A stretch of 64,000 nucleotides of DNA from PoT sp049331405 (GCF_049331405.1 NZ_CP186274.1:2728001-2792000); one strand, 5' to 3'; positions 26,576 to 37,300 are shown, counted from the first letter of the stretch. Numbers and translations: made by a program. Notes: generated by a model not told the origin, from the sequence alone.

Positions 26576-27958
26576 TCAATCGAAGTCCTCGGGCTCTCCC
26601 TCGTCTTCGCCCTCATTATTCTCGAGGGTCTCGATCGTGGTCAGGCCGGTGGGCTCGCCGATCCGGAGCCAGATCGCCTTGAGGTAGGACCCTTCGAGGG
26701 CTTCCAGGCCGATCGGGTGATCGGGAGAGGCCCCGGTCACGTTCAGGACCTGGACCGAGCGCCTGGCCTTCCTCGCGGCGGCCCGCAGGAGGATCAGGAA
26801 CTCCTCGGCGGAGAGCAGGCCGGAGCAGGAGCAGGTCAGGAGCAGGCCCCCGGGCTCGACCAGGGACATGGCGAGGACGTTGAGGTCGAAGTACTTGCGC
26901 TTGCCGGCCGAGATGTCGAGCCGGCCGGGGATCAGCTTGGGAGGGTCGAGCACCACGACGCCGTACGAGCGGCCGTTGACCACCATCTGCCGCATGTAGC
27001 TGAAGGCGTCGGCATGCACGAAGGTCGGCCGGACCTGGTTCAGGTTGCCGTTGTCGCGGGCCCAGCCGATGGCCTTCTCGTCGAGGTCGACGCAGGTGAC
27101 CTCGCTGGCCTTGCCCCGGGCGAGCGCCGCGACGCCGAAGCCGCCGGAGTAGCAGCAGAGGTCGAGCACCGTGCGGCCGGGGGTGAACCGGGTCAGGGCG
27201 AGCCGGTTCTCGCGCTGATCGCAGAAGAAGCCGGTCTTGTGGCTCCCCTCGAAGTTCACCCGGTAGCGGACGCCGTTCTCGTGGATCGTGACCCGAGGGG
27301 GGAGCTTGGGGCTGATCACCGGCCTGCCGGGGAAGTCCTCGGCAAGGGCGATCCGCTCGTCGACCTGGACCCGGAAGTGCTTCGTCCCCAGGCGTTCCGA
27401 GAAGATCTCGAGGATCGGCCCGATCCGCTGATACATCCCCAGACTGAAGATTTCGACCGAGAGCACGTCGTCGAACCGGTCCATGATGAGGCCCGAGAGG
27501 CCGTCCCCTTCGGCGTGGACGACCCGATAGGCGTTCGTCACCTCGTCGAGGCCGAGGGCCTCGCGGCGGAGCGAGATCGCCCGCTCGGCCCGATGGACCC
27601 AGAAGTCGGCGCCAGGCGCATCGACCCCCTGGGCCAGGAGCCGGATATTGATCTGGGATCGGCTGTTCCAGAGCCCGAAGCCGACCGGGAGCCGGTCGCG
27701 GTCGACGACGCGGACGAGGTCGCCGTCGGAGGGGCGCAGGTGGCCGACCGTGCTGACCACCATCTTGCGGTAGACGAAAGGATGATGCCCGGCGGCGCGG
27801 ATGGAGACGATCGGCAGGTCCCCGTCGACGTCGAGCGGGCGGTCGGGGACCCCCGCGAGGAAGTTGGACGGCTCGTTCTGGCGGTACGGGGGTCCGCCCT
27901 GGTCGTATCCCCCGCGTCGAGGCGGCTGGTTGGGTCTCGGGTGGTCGGGTCTTGGCAA
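26576..27958 (-). CDS. Class I rRNA methyltransferase, RlmI-like
   Basis: A 460-residue protein resembling 23S rRNA m5C methyltransferases of the RlmI type. A Pro/Arg/Gly-rich N-terminus of about 40 residues is followed by a PUA-like domain (HPFVYRKMVV to about 115), a central EEHEE-type domain (YRVVHAEGDGLSGLIMDRF) and the methyltransferase core: VLDLCCYSGGFGVAAL for cofactor binding, VVLDPPK for catalysis and LLTCSCSG, whose Cys fits the nucleophile position. The start is a TTG at 27958 with CGAGGCG ahead; the next ATG is too far inside. The acidic C-terminal tail is unusual. Confidence 0.87.
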   Translation of the reverse strand: MPRPDHPRPNQPPRRGGYDQGGPPYRQNEPSNFLAGVPDRPLDVDGDLPIVSIRAAGHHPFVYRKMVVSTVGHLRPSDGDLVRVVDRDRLPVGFGLWNSRSQINIRLLAQGVDAPGADFWVHRAERAISLRREALGLDEVTNAYRVVHAEGDGLSGLIMDRFDDVLSVEIFSLGMYQRIGPILEIFSERLGTKHFRVQVDERIALAEDFPGRPVISPKLPPRVTIHENGVRYRVNFEGSHKTGFFCDQRENRLALTRFTPGRTVLDLCCYSGGFGVAALARGKASEVTCVDLDEKAIGWARDNGNLNQVRPTFVHADAFSYMRQMVVNGRSYGVVVLDPPKLIPGRLDISAGKRKYFDLNVLAMSLVEPGGLLLTCSCSGLLSAEEFLILLRAAARKARRSVQVLNVTGASPDHPIGLEALEGSYLKAIWLRIGEPTGLTTIETLENNEGEDEGEPEDFD

Positions 27959-28148
27959 GGGACGCCTCGGGTCGTCTCGGGAAAATAGGCGGATCGTCGG
28001 GGGATCTATCGTCGCTATCCACAGAGCATCGCGGCTGATTTCCCCCTCGTAACCGCGGGAAAATCAGCCGTGCAAGGTCTCGGGAAAATTCCCCGGACCG
28101 GGATCGTGTCATGAGATCGACGGGGCGAGGGCCTCGCGAGCCCCGGCG

Positions 28149-28475
28149 TCAATTCTCGTCGAATTCCTCGCCATCATCGTCATCGTCGGGGCCGACCGTG
28201 CCGGTGCGCTCGAGTCGTCGCAGGCGGACGAGCAGGGCGGTGGCGTAGCGTTGCACGGCGAGCTGCTTCGTCATCACCGCCTCGTTGGCGGCCTCGAGGG
28301 GGATCGTCGCCAGGATCCGGTGGGACGCGAGCAGACTCTCCCAGCCGATCTTGAGGGTTCCTCGGGCCGCCTGAGGGTTCTCCCTGGACAACCGAAGCGC
28401 CTGCCTCGCCTTCTTCATTCCCGCCTGCGCCTGCTGGAGTTGACGAAGCGCGGTGCCTGGGCTCATCTCGGGCAT
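28149..28475 (-). CDS. Small helical hypothetical protein with acidic tail
   Basis: A 108-residue protein without a recognised family. It is mostly alpha-helical, with Gln/Arg/Ala-rich helices suggesting a coiled coil, and ends in an Asp-run tail (PDDDDDGEEFDEN). The ATG at 28475 has a strong GAGGAG six bases upstream, so I discard the 90-base longer frame. It is divergent from clpS by 110 bases. Function unknown. Confidence 0.7.
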   Translation of the reverse strand: MPEMSPGTALRQLQQAQAGMKKARQALRLSRENPQAARGTLKIGWESLLASHRILATIPLEAANEAVMTKQLAVQRYATALLVRLRRLERTGTVGPDDDDDGEEFDEN

Positions 28476-28585
28476 GGAAACTCCTCGGAACCATCGTGAG
28501 AAAACATTGCCAATTGGCGGGCAAGAGAACACGATATCGTAGTCCAGACCCGGTTCGTCCTTCAATTCGGATTCGGAATTCCTCG

Positions 28586-28960
28586 ATGAATGAAGAGCTT
28601 CCCCTCGAGCCCGACGCCGCAGAAACGGTGGTCACGACCCAGTCCGCCCCCCGGGCCGAGGAAGTCGTGGAGACGAAGACGCGGCGGCAGCCGCCGTACA
28701 ATGTCATCGTCCTGAACGACGAGGATCACACGTTCGAATATGTCATCGGGATGCTCATGAAATTATTCGGCCACTCGATGGCGACGTCGGAGGAGCTGGC
28801 CCACCGCATCGACAAGGAAGGCCGCGCCATCGTCTACACGACCCATCTCGAGAAGGCCGAGCTGAAATGCGACCAGGTCATCACCTACGGCCCCGACCCC
28901 CGCAACGAGAAGCCGCACGGCCCGCTCGGCTGCTACATCGAGCCCGCGCCCGGCGCCTGA
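28586..28960 (+). CDS. clpS: ClpS adaptor protein
   Basis: Adaptor that delivers N-degron substrates to the ClpA/ClpC-type AAA unfoldase. The core reads YNVIVLNDEDHTFEYVIGML, then HRIDKEGRAIVYT and KAELKCDQV. NDEDHT is the substrate-binding region, where the second Asp of the usual ND-D-T motif is Glu-flanked. Length from the ATG at 28586 is 124 residues, with a 40-residue acidic, flexible N-terminus before the core. The clp protease genes themselves are not in the window. Confidence 0.92.
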   Translation: MNEELPLEPDAAETVVTTQSAPRAEEVVETKTRRQPPYNVIVLNDEDHTFEYVIGMLMKLFGHSMATSEELAHRIDKEGRAIVYTTHLEKAELKCDQVITYGPDPRNEKPHGPLGCYIEPAPGA

Positions 28961-28966
28961 CCCGAG

Positions 28967-29824
28967 TCACCGGAGGGCGTCGGCGAGCCCGGTGGTGATA
29001 TCCGGATAGATCAAGTCCACCCCGAGCCCTTGCCGGAGCCGACGGTTGGAGATCCGCTTGTTCGAGGCGTCACGCCTGGCCTCGGGGCTCCCCGGGGCCG
29101 GGGTCTCGAACCTCGGAGGCGGGGCGTCGAGCAGACTCGCGGCGAGCCCGTAATACTCGCCACGGTGCACGGGGCGATCGTCGCAGACGAGGTAGCAAGC
29201 CTCGGGCTGCTGCGCATCGAGTGCGGCGACGACGGCCTGCGCCGCATCGTCGATGTGGACGAGGTTGAGGAACTTCTCGGGATCCCCCGCGATCGGCTCC
29301 CCGCCGCAGAGCGCCGCCCGCCTGACGATCCGCCCTGGTCCGTACAGGCCGGCGAAGCGGAGGACGACGGCCGAATGACTCGCGTCGGCCTGGGCCCGGA
29401 TGAGTTTCTCGGCATCGAGGCAGACCTGCCCCGATTCGTGGGTCGGTTCCGCCGGCGAGTCCTCCGTCACCCAACTCCCGTCAGACTGGCCGTAGACCCC
29501 CGTCGAGCTCGCGTAGACGAGCCGCTCGTATCGGCCGACCCTCGCGTCGAGGAACGCCCGCAGGCCGTCGACGTAGACCGACCGCATCGAGGCGCCGGCC
29601 TTGCGGTCGAAGCCGACGCAGTAGACGATCCGCTCGGCATCCGGGATCGCCTGGAGCGACTCGGCCGAGAGCACATCCGCGATTTGCGGCTCGATCCCGA
29701 GTTCGGCGAGTTGGGCCGCACGCTCGGGGGATCGGACCGTCCCCAGGACCCGTTCGCCCGAGGCGATCAGCCGGCGGCCGACGACCTGGCCCAGGTAGCC
29801 GCAGCCCACGATCAGGGTGGTCAA
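28967..29824 (-). CDS. NAD(P)-dependent epimerase-like protein (YeeZ type)
   Basis: A short-chain dehydrogenase of the extended, NAD-binding-Rossmann type. The cofactor loop GCGYLGQVVGRR begins almost at the N-terminus, with VYASSTGVYG and the downstream FLNLVHIDDAAQAV typical of the family. The usual catalytic YxxxK is not obvious (the Ser of SSTGVYG is there), so it may be a non-redox or degenerate member. I use the TTG at 29824, which has GAGGAG within the ruvX 3' end; an ATG at 29851 would add nine residues and overlap ruvX by 26 bases. It is probably co-transcribed with ruvX. Confidence 0.82.
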   Translation of the reverse strand: MTTLIVGCGYLGQVVGRRLIASGERVLGTVRSPERAAQLAELGIEPQIADVLSAESLQAIPDAERIVYCVGFDRKAGASMRSVYVDGLRAFLDARVGRYERLVYASSTGVYGQSDGSWVTEDSPAEPTHESGQVCLDAEKLIRAQADASHSAVVLRFAGLYGPGRIVRRAALCGGEPIAGDPEKFLNLVHIDDAAQAVVAALDAQQPEACYLVCDDRPVHRGEYYGLAASLLDAPPPRFETPAPGSPEARRDASNKRISNRRLRQGLGVDLIYPDITTGLADALR

Positions 29825-29825
29825 C

Positions 29826-30323
29826 TCAGGGGTTCTCCTCGGCGTCGGCATCAGAGTCGGATTCGGCCTCGACCGGGTCTGCGAGGGGTGCCGCGGGGGC
29901 TTCCTCCTCGGGACAGCCGGCGTCGAGGTAGTTCTGGAGCAGGATCCGGGCCGCGAGCATGTCGCGGAGCCCTTTCCGCTTCTTACGCTTGAAACCGACG
30001 TCCATGAGGCTCTCTTCCGCCTCCGACGTCGTGTAACGCTCGTCGTAGAAGGTGACGGGCAGGTTCGTCTTCTCGGCGAGCCAGGCCCCGAACTTCCTGG
30101 CGAGGATCGCCGACGACCCCTCGCGCCCCCCCGTGTGCAGCGGGAGCCCGATGACGATGCGCTCGACCTCGTGCTCGACGACGAGCTTCTGGTAATGGGC
30201 GGCGTCGCGCACGGGGACGATCCGCTCGTAGACTTCGAGCGGGGTCGCGATGACGCCGCGGGGGTCGCTGATGGCCGCCCCCACGCGACGCGTCCCGAAA
30301 TCGAGGCCGAGGATCCTGGGCAT
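29826..30323 (-). CDS. ruvX: Putative pre-16S rRNA nuclease / Holliday junction resolvase-like (YqgF)
   Basis: An RNase H-fold protein of the YqgF family, which in other bacteria processes pre-16S rRNA and was first named a resolvase. LGLDFGTRRVGAAISD holds the first catalytic Asp, IVIGLPLHTGG the central strand, FYDERYTT the Glu of the DER motif and DMLAARILLQNYLD the final Asp. Length is 165 residues because of a 30-residue Glu/Asp/Ala-rich tail. The ATG at 30323 starts it. Its 3' end abuts the epimerase start, implying coupling. Confidence 0.93.
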   Translation of the reverse strand: MPRILGLDFGTRRVGAAISDPRGVIATPLEVYERIVPVRDAAHYQKLVVEHEVERIVIGLPLHTGGREGSSAILARKFGAWLAEKTNLPVTFYDERYTTSEAEESLMDVGFKRKKRKGLRDMLAARILLQNYLDAGCPEEEAPAAPLADPVEAESDSDADAEENP

Positions 30324-30377
30324 CAGTCGTTTCCTCGTTCGCAGGAGGCGTCGGCGGCGTCCGGGTCTTGCATGGGG

Positions 30378-31457
30378 TCAGAGTGTCGAGCCGAAGCCCG
30401 CCTTGTCGAGGCCTTCCACGAGGGCCTTGAGCTTGTCGAGCTGGTCCTTCTTCGCGACGAGCGTCGCGCCGCCGGCCTGGACGATGACGAGGTCGTCGAC
30501 GCTGAGGGTCGCGATCAGGCCGCCGTCGTCGGAGACGATGATGGAGTTCGTCGTCTCTTTGGCGAGCACACTCCCCTGGGTCGTGTTCCCCTGGGCGTCG
30601 GCCGCGACGAGGGCGGTCAGGGCCCGCCAGTCTCCCACGTCATTCCAGTCGTAGACGACCTCGAGGACGTAGATGTTCTCGGCTTTCTCCATCACGGCCT
30701 TGTCGATGGGGACCTTCTCCATCGCCGGGTATTCGCGGGCGATGGTCTCGGCCTCGGAGGGGGTGCCGAGGGTCTTGCCGACGCGGTCGAGCGCCTCGGC
30801 GAGGCCGGGCCGGTGCAGCTTGAGGGCGTCGAGGATCGCGCGGGCGCGCCAGACGAAGATGCCCGAATTCCAGGAGAAGCGGCCTTCGGCGAGGAACCTC
30901 TCGGCCGTCGCCAGGTCGGGCTTCTCGCGGAACTGGGCGACGCGGTTCACGGCGATGCCGTCGATCGCCGGCGACTCCTCCCCGCGCTCGATGTAGCCGT
31001 ATCCGGTCTCGGGGCGGGTCGGCTTGATGCCGAAGGTGATGAACGCGGTCGGATCCTTGTCGAGGATCGAGACGGCGGCGTTCACGGTGCGCTGGAATTT
31101 CTCGGGGGGCTCGATGACGTGATCGGCGGGCATCACGATCATCGTCCCTTCGGGGTCGCGCCTGGCGACGATCTCGGCGGCGAGGCCCACGCAGGCGGCC
31201 GTGTCACGCGGGCAAGGTTCGGCGACGACGTTCTCGGCCGGCAGCTCGGGCAACTGGGCCCGGACGGCCTCGGCCTGGTCGGCGCCGGTGATGATCAGGA
31301 CGCGCTCGTGGCTGACCAGCGGCGCGATGCGCGCGACCGTCTGCTGGAGCATCGTCGCGTCGCCGTAGAGCTTCAGCAACTGCTTCGGCTTGTTCCGGCG
31401 GCTCTTGGGCCAGAAGCGGGTTCCACTTCCACCGGCCATGACGACGGCGTAAAGCAT
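30378..31457 (-). CDS. manC: Mannose-1-phosphate guanylyltransferase
   Basis: Makes GDP-mannose from GTP and mannose-1-phosphate for surface glycans. The nucleotidyl motif AGGSGTRFWPKSR is at the N-terminus, KPKQLL follows, and EPCPRDTAACVGL, MPADHVI and GYGYIERG are family landmarks; FREKPD and SWNSGIFVWRA complete it. At 359 residues it is the single-domain form, without the phosphomannose isomerase part of long ManC proteins. It lies 54 bases upstream of ruvX on the same strand. Confidence 0.93.
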   Translation of the reverse strand: MLYAVVMAGGSGTRFWPKSRRNKPKQLLKLYGDATMLQQTVARIAPLVSHERVLIITGADQAEAVRAQLPELPAENVVAEPCPRDTAACVGLAAEIVARRDPEGTMIVMPADHVIEPPEKFQRTVNAAVSILDKDPTAFITFGIKPTRPETGYGYIERGEESPAIDGIAVNRVAQFREKPDLATAERFLAEGRFSWNSGIFVWRARAILDALKLHRPGLAEALDRVGKTLGTPSEAETIAREYPAMEKVPIDKAVMEKAENIYVLEVVYDWNDVGDWRALTALVAADAQGNTTQGSVLAKETTNSIIVSDDGGLIATLSVDDLVIVQAGGATLVAKKDQLDKLKALVEGLDKAGFGSTL

Positions 31458-31710
31458 GACTCTTTCCGTTTACCTTGTCCGAGTGAAAGGCCTCGAGATC
31501 GACGACCTCGAGGCAGGAAGGGGTGGACCGGCCTCCACCGGATGGTCAAAGGCCGAGGAGAAGGCCCGATCCGCCCGTCGAATCTCGGGCGGGCCCGGCC
31601 TCCTCGCTTCGTCCAAACCCTTGGCTAGTCTCAGGTAACCTAGAACAAGATCCTCCAGGGTACCCGGATGGCTCGCGGCACCACAAGGACGCCGCGGCCT
31701 CACTCACCGG

Positions 31711-33138
31711 TCAACGCAGGTAGGTCGCCTTGTCGACGACGAGGCCGGGCTCGAGCTTGTGCTTGAGCTCTTCGGCGTCGAGGGCGAGGAGCGGGCTGAT
31801 CTCGATGCCGAAGGGGACCGAACCGTCGGGCAGCCGGTTCACCACGGCCCCGGCTCGTTCGAGCCAGTTCGCGTAGAGCTCGGTCATGCGCTTGCGGACG
31901 CTCTCGGGAGAGTCGGAGCCCGTCGCGTTCTTGAGCGGCTCGAACTCGATCGCCCGGTCGGTCTCGACCATCGTCGAGTTCTCGGCCATGGGGAGGGCAT
32001 CGAAGATGAACCGTTCGAACTTGATCGCGTTCGGCTCTTTCGGAGAGACGAAGTTCCCCGACTCGTCGACGTAGGGGACCTTCTTGACGGCGCGATGGAA
32101 GGGGAGCCTGAGTCCTTCCAGGAGCCGCTCGATGAAGCCTCGCTCGATGATGTGGACGGCGATGCTGCCGGCCCAGAGCTGCAACGTCCCTTCCGGCTCG
32201 CGACGCTCGGCGAGCTCGCTGGGGAGGTCGGAGTATTCGATCACCTGCGGCTTGCCGTCGACGCGGACGACGAGGCCCACCTTCTCATCCGGGGTGAGCT
32301 TCTCGATGACCTTGAACGACATCTCGGCGTCGGCCTGGCGATGCAGGCCGATGAACGCCGGGTCGGCGATCTTGACCATCGGGTTGTCGACCTGGAAATA
32401 GAAGAGGGTGCGAACGCCGAGTTCGCGCATCTCATCAAGGCAGCTCGGCTTGCCGTCGAGGCCGGGGACGGCGAGGGCGGCGAGGGTCCCGCCGTGGCCG
32501 TCGGGGCTGAGGGCGAGCCGACCCTTGTCGGCGAGGAGGACCTTGCCCGTCTCGCGGTCGATGGCCGGCATCTGCCCCTGGACGAAGAAGCGGACGTGCT
32601 CCAGGCCGAAGTTCTTGTTCTCGGCGAAGAAGGCGACCGTCGTGTCGTTGTTCTCGGGGCTGGTCATCACGTAGAGGGGCACGGTCTTGCCGTGCCTCCG
32701 CCCCAGCGCGACGATCTTTTCGGCGTGGATCTGGAAGAGGCTCGCGCCCGAGACGGGCCCGATCGGGTACGTCCCCTTGGGTCCTTCGAACCCGAGGCGG
32801 GTGCCCGAGCCCCCCGCGACCAGGATCACGCCCACCTCGCCGGCGGCCAGGGCGGCATTGCCGACCTCGGTGATGTGGCGACGCGCGACTCGCTCCCCGT
32901 CCGTCTTGGGCAGGCGGAACACCTCGATCGGCTCCACCTTGTCCCAGGCGGCCGGCTCGTCACCCGAATCGCCCTTCAGCATCTTGGCGACGAGCTGGTC
33001 GAGCTGATCCAGGTCGAGGGCCTCGACCTCTCGCGCGAGCCGGACTTGCTGGCCCTCGTCGAGTTCGGACCACCACCGGAGGAGGTGTTCCTGACCGTGC
33101 TGCGTTAACCGCTCCAAAAGTTCGCGGTCGGGGGGCAT
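31711..33138 (-). CDS. UDP-N-acetylhexosamine pyrophosphorylase-like (UDPGP type 1)
   Basis: A 475-residue nucleotidyltransferase of the eukaryote-like UDPGP family, which makes UDP-GlcNAc, UDP-GalNAc or UDP-glucose from UTP and the sugar-1-phosphate. The UTP-binding loop LVAGGSGTRLGFEGPKG, MTSPENNDTT, FVQGQMPAI, SPDGHGG and FYFQVDNPMVKIADP match the AGX/UAP group. The ATG at 33138 has TTGGGAGT upstream; an in-frame start at 33228 adds 30 residues without a ribosome site. It shares strand and theme with the GDP-mannose gene 253 bases away. Confidence 0.9.
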   Translation of the reverse strand: MPPDRELLERLTQHGQEHLLRWWSELDEGQQVRLAREVEALDLDQLDQLVAKMLKGDSGDEPAAWDKVEPIEVFRLPKTDGERVARRHITEVGNAALAAGEVGVILVAGGSGTRLGFEGPKGTYPIGPVSGASLFQIHAEKIVALGRRHGKTVPLYVMTSPENNDTTVAFFAENKNFGLEHVRFFVQGQMPAIDRETGKVLLADKGRLALSPDGHGGTLAALAVPGLDGKPSCLDEMRELGVRTLFYFQVDNPMVKIADPAFIGLHRQADAEMSFKVIEKLTPDEKVGLVVRVDGKPQVIEYSDLPSELAERREPEGTLQLWAGSIAVHIIERGFIERLLEGLRLPFHRAVKKVPYVDESGNFVSPKEPNAIKFERFIFDALPMAENSTMVETDRAIEFEPLKNATGSDSPESVRKRMTELYANWLERAGAVVNRLPDGSVPFGIEISPLLALDAEELKHKLEPGLVVDKATYLR

Positions 33139-33224
33139 GCAATGCGACTCCCAACGTTCACCGCCATGGGGCTCGAGGGAGGTTGCCTCCCCCGGCCGCC
33201 TGCGCGGCATCGAAAGTAAGAATT

Positions 33225-34028
33225 TCAAAATTCCAGGGCGAGGCCATCGTAGGCCAGGGCAACTTGGGGGGGCAAGGTCGACTCGGTCGGGCCGTGGTCG
33301 AAACTGTGCGAGAGATGCGTGAAGAAGGTTCGTCGGGGCTTGAGCCGCTCGACGACCTCGAGGGCCTGTTCCAGGTTAAAGTGGGTCGGGTGCGGCTCGA
33401 ACCGGAGGGCGTCGAGGATCAGGGTGTCGAGGCCTTCCAGGAGCGGCCAGCTCGCGTCGGGGATCTTGCGGACGTCGGTGCAATAGGCGAGGTCGCCGAT
33501 CCGGAAGCCCACGACATTGAATCGGCCATGCTCGAGCCTGATGGGCAGGATTCGTTCGCCGAGGACTTCGAATGGCACGGCGGGGGCGATCGACTCGAAC
33601 CGGAGCTTGGGCAGGTGGCCCGGCGGCAGGTTCATGCCGAGCTCGTTGAAGGCGTAGTGGAAGACGCTCCGGATCGTCGCCTCGGTCTCGGGCTCGCAAT
33701 AGATCGGGACCGGCCCCCCCAGGAACTTGGGGAAGAGCCGGGCGTCGTCGAGCCCGAACAGGTGGTCGGCGTGGTTGTGCGTGTAGGCGATGGCGTGGAC
33801 GAGCTTGATCCGCTCGCGCAGGAGTTGGATGCGCATCTCCGGCGTGGTGTCGATCAGGAGGTTCCCCTGCGGGAACTGCAGGAGGACGCTCGGCCTGGTG
33901 CGCGAATTCCGAGGGTCGGTCGAAGAGCAGACGGCGCAATCGCAACCGAAGACGGGCACGCCCGTGGACGTGCCGGTGCCGAGGAACAAGAGCCGCCTGC
34001 TGCGGGTGGTTGCAATCATTTCCGGCAA
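33225..34028 (-). CDS. Metallo-beta-lactamase-fold phosphodiesterase (PhnP-like)
   Basis: A 267-residue MBL-fold hydrolase near PhnP and related cyclic-phosphodiesterases. The metal site THNHADH uses His84, His86, Asp88 and His89, with further ligands near LILDAL and THLSH. The N-terminal FLGTGTSTGVPVFGCDCAVC and the downstream RTRPSVLLQ strand are shared by the PhnP group, whose extra cysteines bind zinc. The start is a TTG at 34028, placed ideally behind GGAGG; the ATG at 34019 is too far from that site. It is divergent from secA. Confidence 0.88.
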   Translation of the reverse strand: MPEMIATTRSRRLLFLGTGTSTGVPVFGCDCAVCSSTDPRNSRTRPSVLLQFPQGNLLIDTTPEMRIQLLRERIKLVHAIAYTHNHADHLFGLDDARLFPKFLGGPVPIYCEPETEATIRSVFHYAFNELGMNLPPGHLPKLRFESIAPAVPFEVLGERILPIRLEHGRFNVVGFRIGDLAYCTDVRKIPDASWPLLEGLDTLILDALRFEPHPTHFNLEQALEVVERLKPRRTFFTHLSHSFDHGPTESTLPPQVALAYDGLALEF

Positions 34029-34340
34029 GCCACTGACCTCCGATGCCGCGATGCGAACCGAGCCGACGGCGCGTCGTCCCCCCTCTTCCGGCCCTGCCTA
34101 GAATCGGGACGGGATATTGTACGACCTTGCCGCGGGATCTTCGACGGCAACTTGATCGCGACGGAACGAGCCGGGCGAAGTTTACGCAGGTCATTGTCCC
34201 ATGAAGGTTAGAGTGCGGCGTCTCGGGACGGGTCTCACCCCGCCATTCCGCTTGACGGAGGGTCGCCGGCAGTTGTAAGATCGCTGCTACAATCGACTTA
34301 TTCCGACTACAATGCTCTTCGGGGCAGGGCGAATTCGGCA
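34029..34340. other. Divergent region upstream of secA
   Basis: 312 bases between the MBL-fold gene and secA. Two CTACAAT copies (34287-34293 and 34307-34313) could each give a TACAAT -10 element, but no good -35 lies at the proper spacing. Confidence 0.35.
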
Positions 34341-37300
34341 ATGGAACTGCTTAGCGAAATTTGGGATAAGACGAACGACGCGTTCTCTGCGATGTCTGAG
34401 GGGGTCTCCGAAGGGCTGATCCGCCTCTTCGGGAACTCGAACGAACGTCAGATCCGCCGAATGCGGCCGATCGTGGCTCGAATCAACGAACTCGAGCCGT
34501 CGATGCAAAGCCTGACCGATGACCAGCTCTACGCCAAGACGGAGGAGTTCCGGTCTCGGCTGGCGAAGGGCGAAACCCTGGACGCCCTGCTGCCCGAAGC
34601 CTTCGCCGCCTGCCGCGAGTCGGGCCGGCGGTTCCTCAAGATGCGGCACTACGACGTCCAACTCATGGGCGCCATGGTGCTCCACGGCGGCAACATCGCC
34701 GAGATGGTCACCGGCGAAGGCAAGACCCTCGTCGCCACCCTCGCCGCCTACCTCAATGCCCTCACCGGCAAGGGCGTCCATGTCGTCACGGTGAACGACT
34801 ACCTCGCCCGCCGCGACGCCGAGTGGATGAGCCCGCTCTTCAGCGGCCTGGGCATGACCGTCGGCGCCATCCAGTCCGAGATGGACTCGGAAGAGCGTAG
34901 GGAAGTCTACTCCCGCGACGTCACCTACGGCACGAACAACGAGTTCGGCTTCGATTATCTCCGCGATAACATGAAGCCGACCAAGGACCTGCAGGCGCAG
35001 GGGCCGCTCAACTACGCCATCATCGACGAGGTCGACAGCATCCTCATCGACGAGGCGAGGACGCCGCTCATCATCTCGGGCCCGGCCTTCGACGACGTCC
35101 GCAAGTATGCCGAGGCGGACCGGATCGCACGCCTCCTCCGCAGGGACGTCCACTTCGAGGTCAAGGAAAAAGAGCGGACCTGCCACCTCAACGACGAGGG
35201 CATCCGCGAGGCCGAGAAGATCGCCGGGATCGAGAGCTTCTACACGCCCGGCAACATGGAATGGCCGCACCTCATCGACAACTCGCTGAAGGCGCACCAC
35301 CTCTACAAGCGCGACCGCGATTACGTCGAGATGAACGGCGAGATCGTCATCGTCGACGAGTTCACGGGTCGCCTCATGACCGGCCGGCAGTGGTCGGACG
35401 GGCTCCACCAGGCGGTCGAGGCCAAGGAACGCGTCAAGATCAAGGAAGAGAACCAGACGCTCGCCACCATCACCCTCCAGAACTTCTTCAAGCTCTACAA
35501 GAAGCTCTCGGGGATGACCGGCACGGCCATGACCGAGGCCAACGAGTTCTACAAGGTCTACCACCTCGACGTCGTCGCCATCCCGACGAACCGGACCCTG
35601 ACCCGGCAGAGCTACGCCGACGTGATCTATCGCTCGGATCGGGAGAAGTTCAACTCGATCCTGAAGGAGATCCAGGAGGTCCACGCGACCGGGCGGCCGA
35701 TCCTCGTCGGCACGACCTCGATCGAGAAGTCGGAAGAGATCGCCGACCTGCTCAAGCGGCACGGCATCCCGCACCAGGTGCTGAACGCCAAGTACCACGA
35801 GCGCGAGGCCGAGATCGTCGCCCAGGCCGGCCGGAAGGGGGCCGTGACGATCGCCACCAACATGGCCGGCCGCGGCACCGACATCATCCTCGGCGGCAAC
35901 CCCGAGTTCATGGCCTGGGCCGACCTGAAGCGCCTCACGAACGAGGACGGCCGGCCCCTCTATCCGACCCGGCTCGAAGTACCGCCCCAGGTCTGGGTCG
36001 CGGCGGTCGAGAAGTACGCGCCCGAGATGAAGGCCGAGGGACGCGAGGTCGCCGAGGCCGGCGGCCTGCACATCATCGGCACCGAGCGCCACGAAAGCCG
36101 CCGGATCGACAACCAGCTCCGCGGTCGCGCCGGCCGTCAGGGGGACCCGGGAACGTCCCGATTCTTCCTCTCGCTCGAAGACGACCTGATGCGGAAGTTC
36201 GCCGGGGAGTGGGTCTCGAACGTGCTCACCCGCCTCGGCATGGAAGAGAACGAGGCCATCGAGAGCAAGCTCGTCTCGCGCCGGATCGAAGGGGCCCAGA
36301 AGAAGGTCGAAGAGCGCAACTTCGACTCTCGTAAGAACCTGCTCGAATACGACGAGGTCATGGACGAGCAGCGGAAGCGGATCTACTCCTTCCGGCAGCG
36401 GCTCCTGGACGGGTACCCGGCCAAGGACTCGATCCTCGACATGATCGACGAGCAGGTCAAGGGCGCGGCCGACCGCTTCCTGGCCGACGACTATGGGACC
36501 GCCAGCTTCGCCGAATGGGCCGGCCAGCGGCTCGGCGTCGAGCTTGCGGCCAGGGACTTCCGCGGATCCGAGTTCCAGGACGCCGAGGAAGAGGCCAAGC
36601 GCCAGGCCGAGCGGCAAGCCAACGACCAGGTCCGCGAGGCGATCGAGGAGAACCTGCCCCCCGACGCCGACCCGTCGGAGTGGACCTGGCAGTCGCTGGC
36701 GTCCTGGGCCAACACCCGCTACAGCCTCAACCTCAAGGACAAGGACCTTCGCAAGTTCGGGAGCTACGAGGGGGGCGAGTTCGAGCTCGACCGAAACGGC
36801 CTCGAAGACTTCCTGGTCCAGAAGGCCAACCACACGATCACGACCGTCGACCTCGCCCCGTCCCAGGAGTTCCTCAAGGGCGACTGGGGCCGGCGCTCGC
36901 TGGCGGGCTGGGTCCACCACAAGTTCGGGCTCGCGATCGACCCGGCCGAATGGGAGCAGCTCTCCAAGGCCGAGATCGTCCGCAAGATCCAAACTCAGAC
37001 CCGAGAGCTCTACGCCCGCAAGGAGGCCGAGTTCCCGGTCCAGGTCGGCCTGACCAAGTTCCTGGCCGAGCGTTCCCAGAACCAGAGCCCCCGGTACGAC
37101 CGCGACGGCCTGGCCCTCTGGGCCTCGGAGCGGTTCCGCACGGCCGTCGACCCCGAGGAACTCCGGCCGCTCCTGCGTCCCGAGATCGAGGCCTTGCTCC
37201 TCGAAGTCGCCCGCAAGCACTATCGAGGCGCCAAGCTCGCCGAGGAGCTCGAGCGTCGGATCGACGCCGCCTACGGGCCCAGGCCCGAGGAGACCCGATT

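Noticed and set aside
25118..27988. A 956-codon plus-strand frame across three minus-strand genes
   Set aside because: It overlaps DUF1501, DtxR and the methyltransferase genes, all of which have family motifs; the frame itself has none.
29824..29851. ATG at 29851 as epimerase start
   Set aside because: No ribosome site and 26-base overlap with ruvX; the TTG at 29824 has GAGGAG. Either is possible, but the TTG fits better.
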